Shown here: in pieces, positions 1 through 6,849 of the stretch
Numbering within the stretch: the first letter of the stretch is position 1
Layout of the letters: every line of letters begins with the position of its first letter
Assembly: GCA_050305635.1 (NCBI GenBank)
Contig: JBNLFS010000046.1
Span: 1 to 33,401, forward strand
Length of the DNA stretch: 33,401 nt
Reading direction: 5' to 3'
Source of the DNA: Thiodiazotropha sp050305635
GTDB lineage: Bacteria > Pseudomonadota > Gammaproteobacteria > Chromatiales > Chromatiaceae
Translations under genes and position numbers: made by a program
Notes under the pieces: model-generated
Databases searched by the model: none
The model's input: the letters and a program-made list of their open reading frames with translations, nothing else
What the model was told of the DNA's origin: nothing

Positions 1-56
1 GATGAATACAAATAGGGCTGAATACGCATTCCCACGCAGAGCGTGGGAACGAGGTC
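1..56. repeat. Half copy of REP-pair palindromic element
   Basis: This 56-bp stretch is identical to 441-496. It contains the palindromic arm ATTCCCACGCAGAGCGTGGG, which recurs across the window. It is one half of the two-armed element described at 383-493, so the window probably starts inside another full copy. Confidence 0.8.
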
Positions 57-77
57 GACGAGGCCCGCAATGAGCGG

Positions 78-162
78 GTAGGTCGGGTTAGCGCAGCGTA
101 ACCCGACGGACAGTGGCGAGATCCCCGAGCATGTCGGGTTACGCTGCGCTAACCCGACCTAC
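78..162. repeat. 85-bp inverted repeat (GTAGGTCGGGTT family)
   Basis: A 30-bp left arm (78-107, starting GTAGGTCGGGTT) and a 30-bp right arm (133-162) are perfect reverse complements around a 25-bp centre. Each arm is itself partly palindromic (GGGTTAGCGCAGCGTAACCC). A second copy with one changed base in the left arm lies at 16573-16657. Repeats of this type are widespread in proteobacterial intergenic DNA. No coding potential is seen. Confidence 0.85.
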
Positions 163-173
163 GAGACGAGGTG

Positions 174-330
174 TCCCTCTCTCCCGCGAGGGGGGAAGGG
201 ATTCACGGATCAGGGCAGATGATAAACGGACCGCTTGTTACTGCGAACAGACCCGAGATACTCGATACTTTTGAACAAAGCGTCCCCTCTCCCCTTGTGG
301 GAGAGGGCCAGGGAGAGGGGAAAGTAGATA
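174..330. repeat. CCCTCTCCC/GGGAGAGGG-bounded repeat module
   Basis: About 155 bp bounded by C-rich and G-rich hairpin sequences (CCCTCTCTCCCGCGAGGGGG at the left, CCCCTCTCCCC...GGGAGAGG at the right). The interior (GGGATTCACGGATCAGGGCA and following) has a diverged relative at 16434-16560. The open reading frame across it follows the repeat and is not treated as a gene. Confidence 0.65.
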
Positions 331-382
331 ACGTGAGCGAAGCGAACTCAAAACCTAGACTTCACGATCGCGTTTCGCTTCC

Positions 383-493
383 CTCGTTCCCACGCTCTGC
401 GTGGGAACGCATACTCCGGTCAATCGGAGCAGACAATAGTGATGAATACAAATAGGGCTGAATACGCATTCCCACGCAGAGCGTGGGAACGAG
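383..493. repeat. REP-pair/BIME-like element, copy 1
   Basis: Two arms, 383-413 (CTCGTTCCCACGCTCTGCGT...) and 463-493, are inverted copies with two mismatches. Each arm is a palindrome on its own (TTCCCACGC/GCGTGGGAA). The intervening 49 bp is not conserved among copies. Full copies recur at 4401-4503 and 4757-4859, and halves at 1-56 and 6351-6382. The layout resembles bacterial interspersed mosaic elements, which a RAYT transposase could mobilise, but no RAYT gene is in the window. Confidence 0.8.
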
Positions 494-547
494 GTCAACT
501 CTTATGCAGCGCGTGGAAACAAGGTCAGCAATGAGCAAGACAGAGTG

Positions 548-1429
548 ATGAGCTACCCAGAGACAGTTGTCAGCGAGCAGCAACAACTCAAAACTCAGAA
601 CTCAGAACTCAAAACTCCTTCAGGTTGGCAGGCCAGCCTGAGTCTCGGCTTCAGAAAAACCCCGGCGCGCACCGTGTTGGCCGAGCGGCGTCACCGGGGA
701 CCCCTGTCGGTGCAGCGCGCATTCTATCCGGAAGGGGATCTGTGCCATGTCTACCTGCTGCATCCCCCGGGAGGCGTTGCGGGTGGGGATGAACTGAATG
801 TAGTGACCCGGGTGGAACCCGGCGCCCAGGCCTTGGTGACCACCCCGGGCGCCACCAAGTTTTACCGTTCCGCGGGACCGCTCGCGAGCCTGACCCAGGA
901 ACTGCAACTGCGGGACGCGACCCTGGAATGGCTGCCCCAGGAGAACATCCTGTTCCCGGGCGCACGGGCTGAGATTCACACCCGGGTGATGCTCGAGGGG
1001 ACGGCGAATTTCATCGGCTGGGAGGTCAACTGTCTCGGCCGTGCGGTGCTCAAGGAACGTTTCGATCCGGGCCAGGCCCGGTTCCGTTTCAGCCTCTACC
1101 GCGAGGGGCGTCCGCTGCTGCTGGAGCGCCTCGAACTGGCAGGCGCGGAGAGCCTGGACGGCCCCGCCGGGCTGCGTGGTCAGCCGGTGATCGGCACCCT
1201 GGTCGCGACCCTGGAAGACGCCCAGGCGCTGGAGGCGCTGCGCGAGGACCCGGGTAACGAACTTATTACTCAGCAACTGGCGCTCACCTGGGTGGACGGC
1301 CTGCTGCTGGCCCGCTACCTGGGTGATTCCACCGAGCGTGCGAGAAACTGTTTTGTGGCGCTGTGGCAGCGGCTCAGACCGATGGTAATCGGTCGGCCCC
1401 CCTGTGCGCCGCGTATCTGGAATACCTGA
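548..1429 (+). CDS. ureD: Urease accessory protein UreD
   Basis: UreD is the platform of the UreD-UreF-UreG complex that loads nickel into apo-urease. The core begins near residue 26 (GWQASLSLGFRKTPARTVL) and has the typical family blocks RRHRGPLSVQRAFYPEGDLCHVYL at residues 45-70 (abridged as RGPLSVQRAFYPEG), HPPGGVAGGD, TPGATKFYRS and WLPQENILFPGA. The length, about 293 residues, is normal. The start is uncertain: GTG at 545 and ATG at 548 are adjacent and neither has a good ribosome site. The first 24 residues come from low-complexity repeat DNA (585-617) and are probably not conserved. No later in-frame ATG precedes the conserved core. It is first in the operon, 18 bp ahead of the fused ureAB gene. 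Confidence 0.93.
   Translation: MSYPETVVSEQQQLKTQNSELKTPSGWQASLSLGFRKTPARTVLAERRHRGPLSVQRAFYPEGDLCHVYLLHPPGGVAGGDELNVVTRVEPGAQALVTTPGATKFYRSAGPLASLTQELQLRDATLEWLPQENILFPGARAEIHTRVMLEGTANFIGWEVNCLGRAVLKERFDPGQARFRFSLYREGRPLLLERLELAGAESLDGPAGLRGQPVIGTLVATLEDAQALEALREDPGNELITQQLALTWVDGLLLARYLGDSTERARNCFVALWQRLRPMVIGRPPCAPRIWNT
585..617 (+). repeat. Heptanucleotide tandem repeat at the 5' end of ureD
   Basis: Four and a half units of AACTCAR (R = A or G) run in tandem: AACTCAA, AACTCAG, AACTCAG, AACTCAA, AACTC. They lie inside the predicted first 25 codons of ureD. A 7-bp unit is not a multiple of three, so gain or loss of one unit would shift the frame. Confidence 0.75.
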
Positions 1430-1447
1430 CATCATCTGGAGAGAGCC

Positions 1448-2083
1448 ATGGAACTCACCCCGAGAGAGAAAGACAAGCTGCTGCTTTTCACAGCTGCGCT
1501 GCTGGCCGAACGACGCAAGGCCAAGGGTTTGAAACTCAACTATCCCGAGGCCATGGCCTACATCAGCGCGGCGATCCTGGAGGGCGCCCGGGAGGGTCAG
1601 CAGGTGGCCGAACTGATGGAGTTCGGGCGCACCCTGCTGAATGCCAATGATGTGATGGAAGGGGTGGCCGAGATGATCCACGAGGTCCAGGTGGAGGCCA
1701 CCTTTCCGGACGGCACCAAGCTGGTGACCGTGCACGACCCGATCCTGCCCGAGGGGGATACGCCCCAGGCATCCCTGGTGCCCGGTGAACTGTTCACCCC
1801 GGAGGGCGAACGGGAACTCAACGCGGGCCGGGAGCGGATCACCCTGAGCGTGGCGAACACCGGCGACCGGCCGATCCAGGTGGGTTCCCACTACCATTTC
1901 GCCGAGACCAACCCGGCCCTCGAATTCGACCGGGAGAAGGCGCGCGGTTACCGGCTGGATATCGCGGCGGGTACCGCGGTACGCTTTGAGCCGGGCCAGA
2001 CCCGGGAGGTGACCCTGGTGGCCTACGCGGGGGATCGCAAGGTCTACGGCTTCAACGGGATGGTGATGGGAGGACTGGACTGA
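1448..2083 (+). CDS. ureAB: Fused urease gamma-beta subunit (UreA-UreB)
   Basis: One 211-residue frame carries both small structural subunits of urease. Residues 1-100 are the gamma subunit (MELTPREKDKLLLFTAALLA, then YPEAMAYISAAILEGAREG and HEVQVEATFPDGTKLV). Residues about 108-211 are the beta subunit, entered at LVPGELF and continuing through VGSHYHFAETNPALEFDR to YGFNGMVMGG. In most bacteria these are separate genes of about 100 residues each. Fusions are known, for example Helicobacter UreA. A ribosome site GGAGAGAG precedes the ATG by about 2-9 bases. The stop codon overlaps the ureC start by one base (TGATG), which suggests translational coupling. Confidence 0.96.
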   Translation: MELTPREKDKLLLFTAALLAERRKAKGLKLNYPEAMAYISAAILEGAREGQQVAELMEFGRTLLNANDVMEGVAEMIHEVQVEATFPDGTKLVTVHDPILPEGDTPQASLVPGELFTPEGERELNAGRERITLSVANTGDRPIQVGSHYHFAETNPALEFDREKARGYRLDIAAGTAVRFEPGQTREVTLVAYAGDRKVYGFNGMVMGGLD

Positions 2084-3786
2084 TGGCCAAGATCAGCAAT
2101 CGGGCCTATGCCGAGATGTACGGCCCAACCACCGGCGACCGGGTGCGTCTGGGAGACACCGGCCTGATCATCGAGGTGGAGCAGGACCACACCATCTACG
2201 GCGACGAGGTCAAGTTCGGTGGCGGCAAGGTGATTCGCGACGGCATGGGACAGAGCCAGCGCAGCAGTCCCGAGGTGGTCGACACGGTGATCACCAACGC
2301 CCTGATCCTCGACCACTGGGGCATAGTCAAGGCGGACGTGGGGATCCGGGACGGACGCATCGTCGGCATCGGCAAGGCGGGCAACCCGGACGTACAGCCC
2401 GGGGTCAATATCGTGGTCGGGCCGGGCACCGAGGCGATCGCCGGGGAGGGCAGCATCCTCACCGCCGGCGGCATCGACGCACACATCCATTTCATCTGCC
2501 CGCAGCAGGTCGACGAGGCCTTGATGTCGGGGGTGACCACCATGCTCGGCGGCGGCACCGGTCCGGCCACCGGCACCAACGCCACCACCTGCACCCCGGG
2601 TGCGTGGAACCTCCACCGCATGCTCGAGGCCGCCGACGCGCTGCCCATGAACCTGGGCTTTCTCGGCAAGGGCAACGCCAGCCTGCCCGAAGGGCTGGAA
2701 GAACAGATCCGCGCCGGCGCCATGGGACTCAAACTGCACGAGGACTGGGGCACCACCCCGGCGGCCATCGACAACTGCCTCAGCGTGGCCGACGCCTTCG
2801 ACGTGCAGGTGGCGATCCACACCGACACCCTCAACGAATCGGGTTTCGTGGAGCACACCCTGGCGGCGATGAAAGGGCGCACCATCCACACCTACCACAC
2901 CGAGGGGGCGGGGGGCGGTCATGCCCCGGACATCATCAAGGCGGCGGGTTACGCCAATGTGTTGCCCTCGTCCACCAACCCGACCCGGCCCTACACGGTG
3001 AACACCGTGGACGAGCATCTCGACATGCTGATGGTGTGTCACCACCTCGACAAGAACATCGCTGAGGATGTAGCCTTCGCCGAGTCGCGCATCCGCCGCG
3101 AAACCATCGCCGCCGAGGACATCCTCCACGATCTCGGCGCATTCTCCATGATCGCCTCCGACTCCCAGGCCATGGGCCGGGTCGGCGAGGTGGTCATCCG
3201 CACCTGGCAGACGGCGCACAAGATGAAACTGCAGCGGGGTTCCCTGCTCGGGGATCCGGCCCACCACGACAACCTGCGGGCGCGACGCTACATCGCCAAG
3301 TACACCCTCAACCCGGCCATCACCCACGGCATCGCCCACGAGGTCGGTTCCGTGGCGGTCGGCAAGCTGGCGGATCTGGTGCTGTGGAAACCGGCCTTTT
3401 TCGGCGTCAAACCGAGCCTGATCCTCAAAGGCGGGTTCATCGCCGCCGCCCCCATGGGAGATCCCAACGCCTCCATCCCCACCCCGCAACCCGTGCACTA
3501 TCGGCGCATGTTCGGGGCCTTGGGCGCCGCCTCCCAGGCCACCTCCATGACCTTTGTCTCCCAGGTGGCGCGGGACGCCGGAGTGATCGAACAGTTGGGT
3601 CTGCGCAGCCTGATCGGCACGGTGAAAAACTGCCGCAAGGTGAGCAAAGCGGACATGGTGCTGAACGACTATATGCCGAAGATCGAGGTCGATCCCCAGA
3701 CCTACCAGGTGCGGGCGGACGGAGAACTGCTGGTTTGCGAACCCGCCGAGATCCTGCCCATGGCGCAGAAATATTTCCTGTTCTGA
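2083..3786 (+). CDS. ureC: Urease alpha subunit, catalytic
   Basis: Catalytic subunit that hydrolyses urea to ammonia and carbamate at a dinuclear nickel site in the cytoplasm. At 567 residues it has standard length, and codon counting places all metal ligands at their Klebsiella numbers: His134 and His136 (HIHFICPQQ), carbamylated Lys217 and His219 (LKLHEDWG), His246, His272 and Asp360 (ASDSQAMGR). The mobile-flap pair Cys319-His320 (MVCHHLD) is also present. Nothing essential is missing, so an active enzyme is expected. It begins on the last base of ureAB and is followed 10 bp later by ureE. Confidence 0.98.
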   Translation: MAKISNRAYAEMYGPTTGDRVRLGDTGLIIEVEQDHTIYGDEVKFGGGKVIRDGMGQSQRSSPEVVDTVITNALILDHWGIVKADVGIRDGRIVGIGKAGNPDVQPGVNIVVGPGTEAIAGEGSILTAGGIDAHIHFICPQQVDEALMSGVTTMLGGGTGPATGTNATTCTPGAWNLHRMLEAADALPMNLGFLGKGNASLPEGLEEQIRAGAMGLKLHEDWGTTPAAIDNCLSVADAFDVQVAIHTDTLNESGFVEHTLAAMKGRTIHTYHTEGAGGGHAPDIIKAAGYANVLPSSTNPTRPYTVNTVDEHLDMLMVCHHLDKNIAEDVAFAESRIRRETIAAEDILHDLGAFSMIASDSQAMGRVGEVVIRTWQTAHKMKLQRGSLLGDPAHHDNLRARRYIAKYTLNPAITHGIAHEVGSVAVGKLADLVLWKPAFFGVKPSLILKGGFIAAAPMGDPNASIPTPQPVHYRRMFGALGAASQATSMTFVSQVARDAGVIEQLGLRSLIGTVKNCRKVSKADMVLNDYMPKIEVDPQTYQVRADGELLVCEPAEILPMAQKYFLF

Positions 3787-3796
3787 AGTAACGAAC

Positions 3797-4279
3797 ATGA
3801 TCCGATTGACCGAAAAGATTCACGATCATGGGGACGCTGACGCGACCCTTACCCTGACCCTTGATCAACGCATCAAGTGCCGCCTGCGGGTGAGTCTGGA
3901 CAGCGGAGAGGATGCGGGCCTGTTCCTGGCCCGGGGCACCACCCTGCAGGCCGGGGATCTGCTGCGCTCCGAGCAGGGATTGCGGGTGCGTATCCAGGCC
4001 GCCGACGAAACCCTCTCCCGAGTCCTCTGCGACGACCCGCTGCTCATGGCGCGAGCCTGTTACCACCTTGGGAACCGGCATGTAGCTTTGCAGATCGAAC
4101 CCGGCCGAGTCAGCTACCTGCACGATCACGTGCTCGACGAGATGCTGGCAGGACTGGGTTTACCGGTCGAAGTGGTCAAAGCCCCCTTCGAACCCGAACC
4201 GGGAGCCTATGGCGGCAGTGCGGAGAAGGGGCATGCCCATGCCCACGGACACGGCCATGATCATTATCACCACCATTGA
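3797..4279 (+). CDS. ureE: Urease accessory protein UreE, nickel metallochaperone
   Basis: UreE delivers nickel to the UreG/UreD/UreF complex. The 160-residue protein has the N-terminal peptide-binding half (LTLTLDQRIKCRLRVSLDSG; EDAGLFLARGTTLQAGD) and the C-terminal metal-binding half (CYHLGNRHVALQI; YLHDHVLDEML). The His of GNRHV corresponds to the conserved dimer-interface nickel ligand. The C-terminus is strongly His-rich (HAHAHGHGHDHYHHH), so it may also store nickel. The gene follows ureC after 10 bp with only a weak GAAG ribosome site, consistent with coupled translation. Confidence 0.95.
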   Translation: MIRLTEKIHDHGDADATLTLTLDQRIKCRLRVSLDSGEDAGLFLARGTTLQAGDLLRSEQGLRVRIQAADETLSRVLCDDPLLMARACYHLGNRHVALQIEPGRVSYLHDHVLDEMLAGLGLPVEVVKAPFEPEPGAYGGSAEKGHAHAHGHGHDHYHHH

Positions 4280-4321
4280 ACAGGGTCGTGAGCGATGAGT
4301 CGTGTCCTCAGCACAGAACCG

Positions 4322-4361
4322 CCCCCTCTCCCCCGGCCCCTCTCCCGCGAGGGGAGAGGGG
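4322..4361. repeat. C/G-rich hairpin repeat, inverted copy
   Basis: CCCCCTCTCCCCCGGCCCCT and the following CTCCCGCGAGGGGAGAGGGG form the reverse complement of the module at 4608-4650 and 4889-4931. Together the copies bracket 4322-4650 as a long inverted repeat inside the urease operon. Confidence 0.75.
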
Positions 4362-4400
4362 AGTGGTGCGGCATTGACGACTTCCCCTCGGAACATCTCT

Positions 4401-4503
4401 CTCGTTCCCACGCTCCGCGTGGGAACGCATACTTGGGGTGCAGCAAGCCTCTCGAAAACAATCGAAGTGAGGTACGCATTCCCACGCAAAGCGTGGGAAC
4501 GAG
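4401..4503. repeat. REP-pair element, copy 2
   Basis: The same two-armed structure as 383-493: left arm CTCGTTCCCACGCTCCGCGT, right arm ending GCGTGGGAACGAG. The centre reads GGGTGCAGCAAGCCTCTCGA and resembles the centre of copy 3 (GGGTGCGGAAAACCTCTCGA), so copies 2 and 3 are closer to each other than to copy 1. The stretch 4504-4607 after it holds no gene that I can support. Confidence 0.8.
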
Positions 4504-4607
4504 CCATAGCGGATTCAGTCCCGGTACTTACGACCCTGTAAGGTTCCCCAAGCCACCGGCAACCAACAAAGGACAGGCAAAACACACCAAAACCTCCAGC
4601 TTAGTCA

Positions 4608-4751
4608 CCCCTCTCCCCTCGCGGGAGAGGGGCCGGGGGAGAGGGGGGCGCTTCGCCAACCACCCCCCAGAACCGCCCCACAATCAGGGGCAACCATGAA
4701 CACCGACCTGCGCCTCGTGCACCTGGTCAGCCCCTCCCTGCCGGTAGGCGC
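4608..4751 (+). repeat. 144-bp duplicated unit, copy A (includes ureF 5' end)
   Basis: This segment matches 4889-5032 at an offset of exactly 281 bp with about five differences. It comprises the C/G-rich hairpin, a spacer, the sequence AATCAGGGGCAACC before the start codon, and the first 56 bases of ureF. Upstream sequence is almost unchanged (one difference in about 88 bases). The coding part has four, three of them synonymous. Confidence 0.9.
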
Positions 4752-4752
4752 A
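4696..4752 (+). pseudogene. Truncated ureF 5' fragment
   Basis: ATG at 4696 starts a copy of the UreF N-terminus (MNTDLRLVHLVSPSLPVGA) that ends abruptly after 19 residues, where a REP-pair element begins. The intact gene starts 281 bp downstream at 4977. The reading frame stays open through the REP pair and stops at 4978-4980, where its TGA overlaps the true ureF start as ATGA. It therefore could act as a 94-residue leader ORF. Most simply it is a dead remnant of a tandem duplication. Confidence 0.85.
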
Positions 4753-4756
4753 CGCT

Positions 4757-4859
4757 CTCGTTCCCACGCTCTGCGTGGGAATGCATACCAAGGGTGCGGA
4801 AAACCTCTCGATAGCAATCAGAGTGCGCTATGCATTCCCACGCAGAACGTGGGAACGAG
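4757..4859. repeat. REP-pair element, copy 3, between the ureF fragment and ureF
   Basis: Left arm CTCGTTCCCACGCTCTGCGT, right arm ending AACGTGGGAACGAG. It starts five bases after the truncated ureF fragment loses similarity to ureF. The period to copy 2 is 355-356 bp, so REP pair, spacer and ureF 5' end may have been duplicated as one block, followed by a deletion of about 74 bp in the second spacer. Confidence 0.8.
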
Positions 4860-4888
4860 TCATCGCACCAACACCTTCAGCTTCGACT

Positions 4889-5032
4889 CCCCTCTCCCCT
4901 CGCGGGAGAGGGGCCGGGGGAGAGGGGGGCGCTTCGCCAACCACCCACCAGAACCGCCCCACAATCAGGGGCAACCATGAACACCGACCTGCGCCTCATG
5001 CATCTGGTCAGCCCCTCCCTACCGGTGGGCGC
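4889..5032 (+). repeat. 144-bp duplicated unit, copy B (intact ureF start)
   Basis: Partner of 4608-4751. It supplies the upstream region and first codons of the functional ureF gene. Confidence 0.9.
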
Positions 5033-5642
5033 CTTCACCTATTCCCAAGGTCTGGAGTGGGCGGTGGAGTGCGGCTGGGTCAGGAACCGGGAGTCTCTGC
5101 GCGACTGGATCGCCGACCTGCTGAACACCGGCATCAGCCGTCTCGATGTGCCGGTACTGGCGCGCCTCTACCAGGCCTCCCAAGCGGACGATCATGCAGC
5201 CCTGGCCCTCTGGAGCGACACCCTCCTGGCCTACCGGGAAACCCGTGAACTTCGGGACGAGGAACGCAACCGGGGCCGCGCCCTGGCAAGCCTGCTACCC
5301 CACCTCGGAGTGCCGGTCAGCGATGCTCTGATGCCGGTCCTGCGTGGCTGCCAACTGGTTGGCTTCGCCCATGCCGCCGCATACTGGAACATCCCCCTGC
5401 AACAGGCTGCCCGGGGCTATGTCTGGGGCTGGCTGGAGAACATGGTGCTGGCCGGGGTAAAGATCATCCCCCTGGGACAAACCGCCGGGCAGGCAACCCT
5501 GGCCGAACTCATCGAAACAATCCCGGCCGCGGTGGAGGACGGCCTGGCGCTGGACGACGACGCAATCGGCGCCAGCTGTCTCGCCCAGGCACTGGCCAGC
5601 AGCCGTCACGAAACCCAATACACCCGAATCTACCGATCCTGA
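4977..5642 (+). CDS. ureF: Urease accessory protein UreF
   Basis: UreF bridges UreD and UreG in the nickel-insertion complex and acts as a GTPase gatekeeper for UreG. The 221-residue protein has the family pattern LVSPSLPVGAFTYSQGLE at residues 10-27, then an all-helical body with RELRDEERNRG, GFAHAAAYW and GYVWGWLENMVLAGVKIIPLG, and the tail HETQYTRIYRS. The start at 4977 is chosen because the UreF signature follows directly. A longer frame from 4830 would translate only repeat DNA. The gene is 697 bp from ureE, unusually far for this operon, and 13 bp ahead of ureG. Confidence 0.95.
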   Translation: MNTDLRLMHLVSPSLPVGAFTYSQGLEWAVECGWVRNRESLRDWIADLLNTGISRLDVPVLARLYQASQADDHAALALWSDTLLAYRETRELRDEERNRGRALASLLPHLGVPVSDALMPVLRGCQLVGFAHAAAYWNIPLQQAARGYVWGWLENMVLAGVKIIPLGQTAGQATLAELIETIPAAVEDGLALDDDAIGASCLAQALASSRHETQYTRIYRS

Positions 5643-5655
5643 ACGAGTTTTACAT

Positions 5656-6306
5656 ATGAGCAGTGACAATCCCCTCAGAGTGGGCGTCGGCGGACCCGTC
5701 GGCTCCGGCAAGACCGCCCTGCTGGACGCCCTGTGCAAGGCCATGCGCGAGCGTTACCAACTGGCCGTGGTCACCAACGACATCTACACCCAGGAAGACG
5801 CCCGGTTCCTCATCCACAGCCAGGCCCTGGAAGCCGAACGCATCATCGGCGTGGAGACCGGCGGCTGCCCCCACACCGCGATCCGCGAAGACGCCTCCAT
5901 GAATCTGGCGGCGGTGGAAGACCTGATCGGCCGGTTTCCGAACCTCGACCTGGTGTTCATCGAAAGCGGCGGCGACAACCTCAGCGCCACCTTCAGCCCC
6001 GAACTGGCAGACCTGACCATCTATGTACTGGATGTGGCCGAGGGCGAGAAGATGCCCCGCAAGGGCGGGCCGGGCATCACCCGCTCCGACCTGCTGGTGA
6101 TCAACAAGATCGACCTGGCCCCCTATGTCGGGGCTTCTCTCGAAGTGATGGAAGCTGATACGCAACGCATGCGACCGGACAAGCCGTTTGTGTTTTCAAA
6201 CATGAAAACCGGACAGGGGCTGGAAGAAATCGTCCGGTTTATCGAACACGAGGGCATGTTGTTGGATAGATCGTCCAATCTGGAAACTGACAGTTTTGAA
6301 TGTTGA
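5656..6306 (+). CDS. ureG: Urease accessory GTPase UreG
   Basis: SIMIBI-class GTPase that carries nickel and drives urease activation. P-loop GGPVGSGKT is at residues 12-20, the metal-binding Cys-Pro-His motif is at residues 71-73 (GGCPHTAIREDAS), the switch region is ESGGDNLSATFSPELAD and the guanine-specificity motif is NKIDLAPYVG. There is no N-terminal His-rich extension, so nickel storage falls to UreE. At 216 residues it is about ten longer than usual: the tail after FIEHEGML adds a polar segment ending in Cys. It is last in the urease operon. No urea transporter or nickel transporter lies next to it in this window. Confidence 0.97.
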   Translation: MSSDNPLRVGVGGPVGSGKTALLDALCKAMRERYQLAVVTNDIYTQEDARFLIHSQALEAERIIGVETGGCPHTAIREDASMNLAAVEDLIGRFPNLDLVFIESGGDNLSATFSPELADLTIYVLDVAEGEKMPRKGGPGITRSDLLVINKIDLAPYVGASLEVMEADTQRMRPDKPFVFSNMKTGQGLEEIVRFIEHEGMLLDRSSNLETDSFEC

Positions 6307-6350
6307 GTTTTCGGTTATGAGGTAACGAGTCCGCTGCGCTCCCGGGATTT

Positions 6351-6429
6351 CTCGTTCCCACGCTCTGCGTGGGAATGCATACCCTGGGTGTGAGGTCTCT
6401 CGACTGCGGTCAGAGCGGGATGTGTGTGG
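6351..6429. repeat. Decayed REP-pair element after ureG
   Basis: An intact left arm (CTCGTTCCCACGCTCTGCGT, 6351-6382) is followed by a recognisable centre (CTGGGTGTGAGGTCTCTCGA). The right arm is degraded. The stretch 6307-6439 holds nothing else. Confidence 0.7.
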
Positions 6430-6439
6430 CCAAGCGGTA

Positions 6440-6787
6440 TTAGCTTGAATGTCTGGGTGGCCTGTTTTTGTATACTTGTCCTCTTTTCTTTCGATAAATT
6501 ACATATGCAAAGAAAAGAACGCCACCTAAAAAAATAGAAGAGCCGAATATTAATGTAATAGCAGTCCCTGCGATACCCCCGGGTCCTCCTCCGGGTCTAA
6601 TCCAGCTGCTTGGATCAATATAATAGGAAATTACAGGGCTTGCACCAAGTGCCATAACTAGCGTGCCAGTAGTATAACCTGTTTGTTTATGTTGTTTGTA
6701 AATAAAAGTCTCTATGCCGAAAATGATAAGCGCGACGAAAAGTGCTGCAATATATATGTACAAAAGAAATAATTTGCCTGAAGCCAT
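6440..6787 (-). CDS. Small integral membrane protein, unknown
   Basis: I do not recognise the family. The 115-residue frame has three hydrophobic segments: residues about 6-24 (LFLLYIYIAALFVALIIF), a weaker one near 40-55, and about 70-96 (GIAGTAITLIFGSSIFLGGV). A Gly-rich loop (RPGGGPGGIAG) and a basic tail follow. The DNA is clearly more AT-rich than the urease operon, which suggests separate acquisition. The ribosome site is weak. The downstream gene of the same strand, about 60 bp upstream in transcription order, encodes a secreted protein, but a shared role is not evident. Confidence 0.6.
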   Translation of the reverse strand: MASGKLFLLYIYIAALFVALIIFGIETFIYKQHKQTGYTTGTLVMALGASPVISYYIDPSSWIRPGGGPGGIAGTAITLIFGSSIFLGGVLFFAYVIYRKKRGQVYKNRPPRHSS

Positions 6788-6849
6788 AGTGGTTTTATAA
6801 ATTTCCGTTCAGTTTTGCTAATTTAGGGTCCGTTGACCGGTGGCGGCCG

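Noticed and set aside
171..455. Open frame across the first repeat block
   Set aside because: The frame follows palindromic repeat modules, and its sequence is the usual translated-repeat type (PSPLVGEGQGEGK).
620..1897. 425-codon open frame antisense to ureD and ureAB
   Set aside because: It overlaps two recognised urease genes entirely and has no ribosome site or recognisable motif.
2044..3798. 584-codon open frame antisense to ureC
   Set aside because: UreC is certain on the plus strand. GC-rich coding DNA with strong third-position bias commonly leaves an open antisense frame. Its translation is low-complexity (His/Asp/Gly-rich) with no family match.
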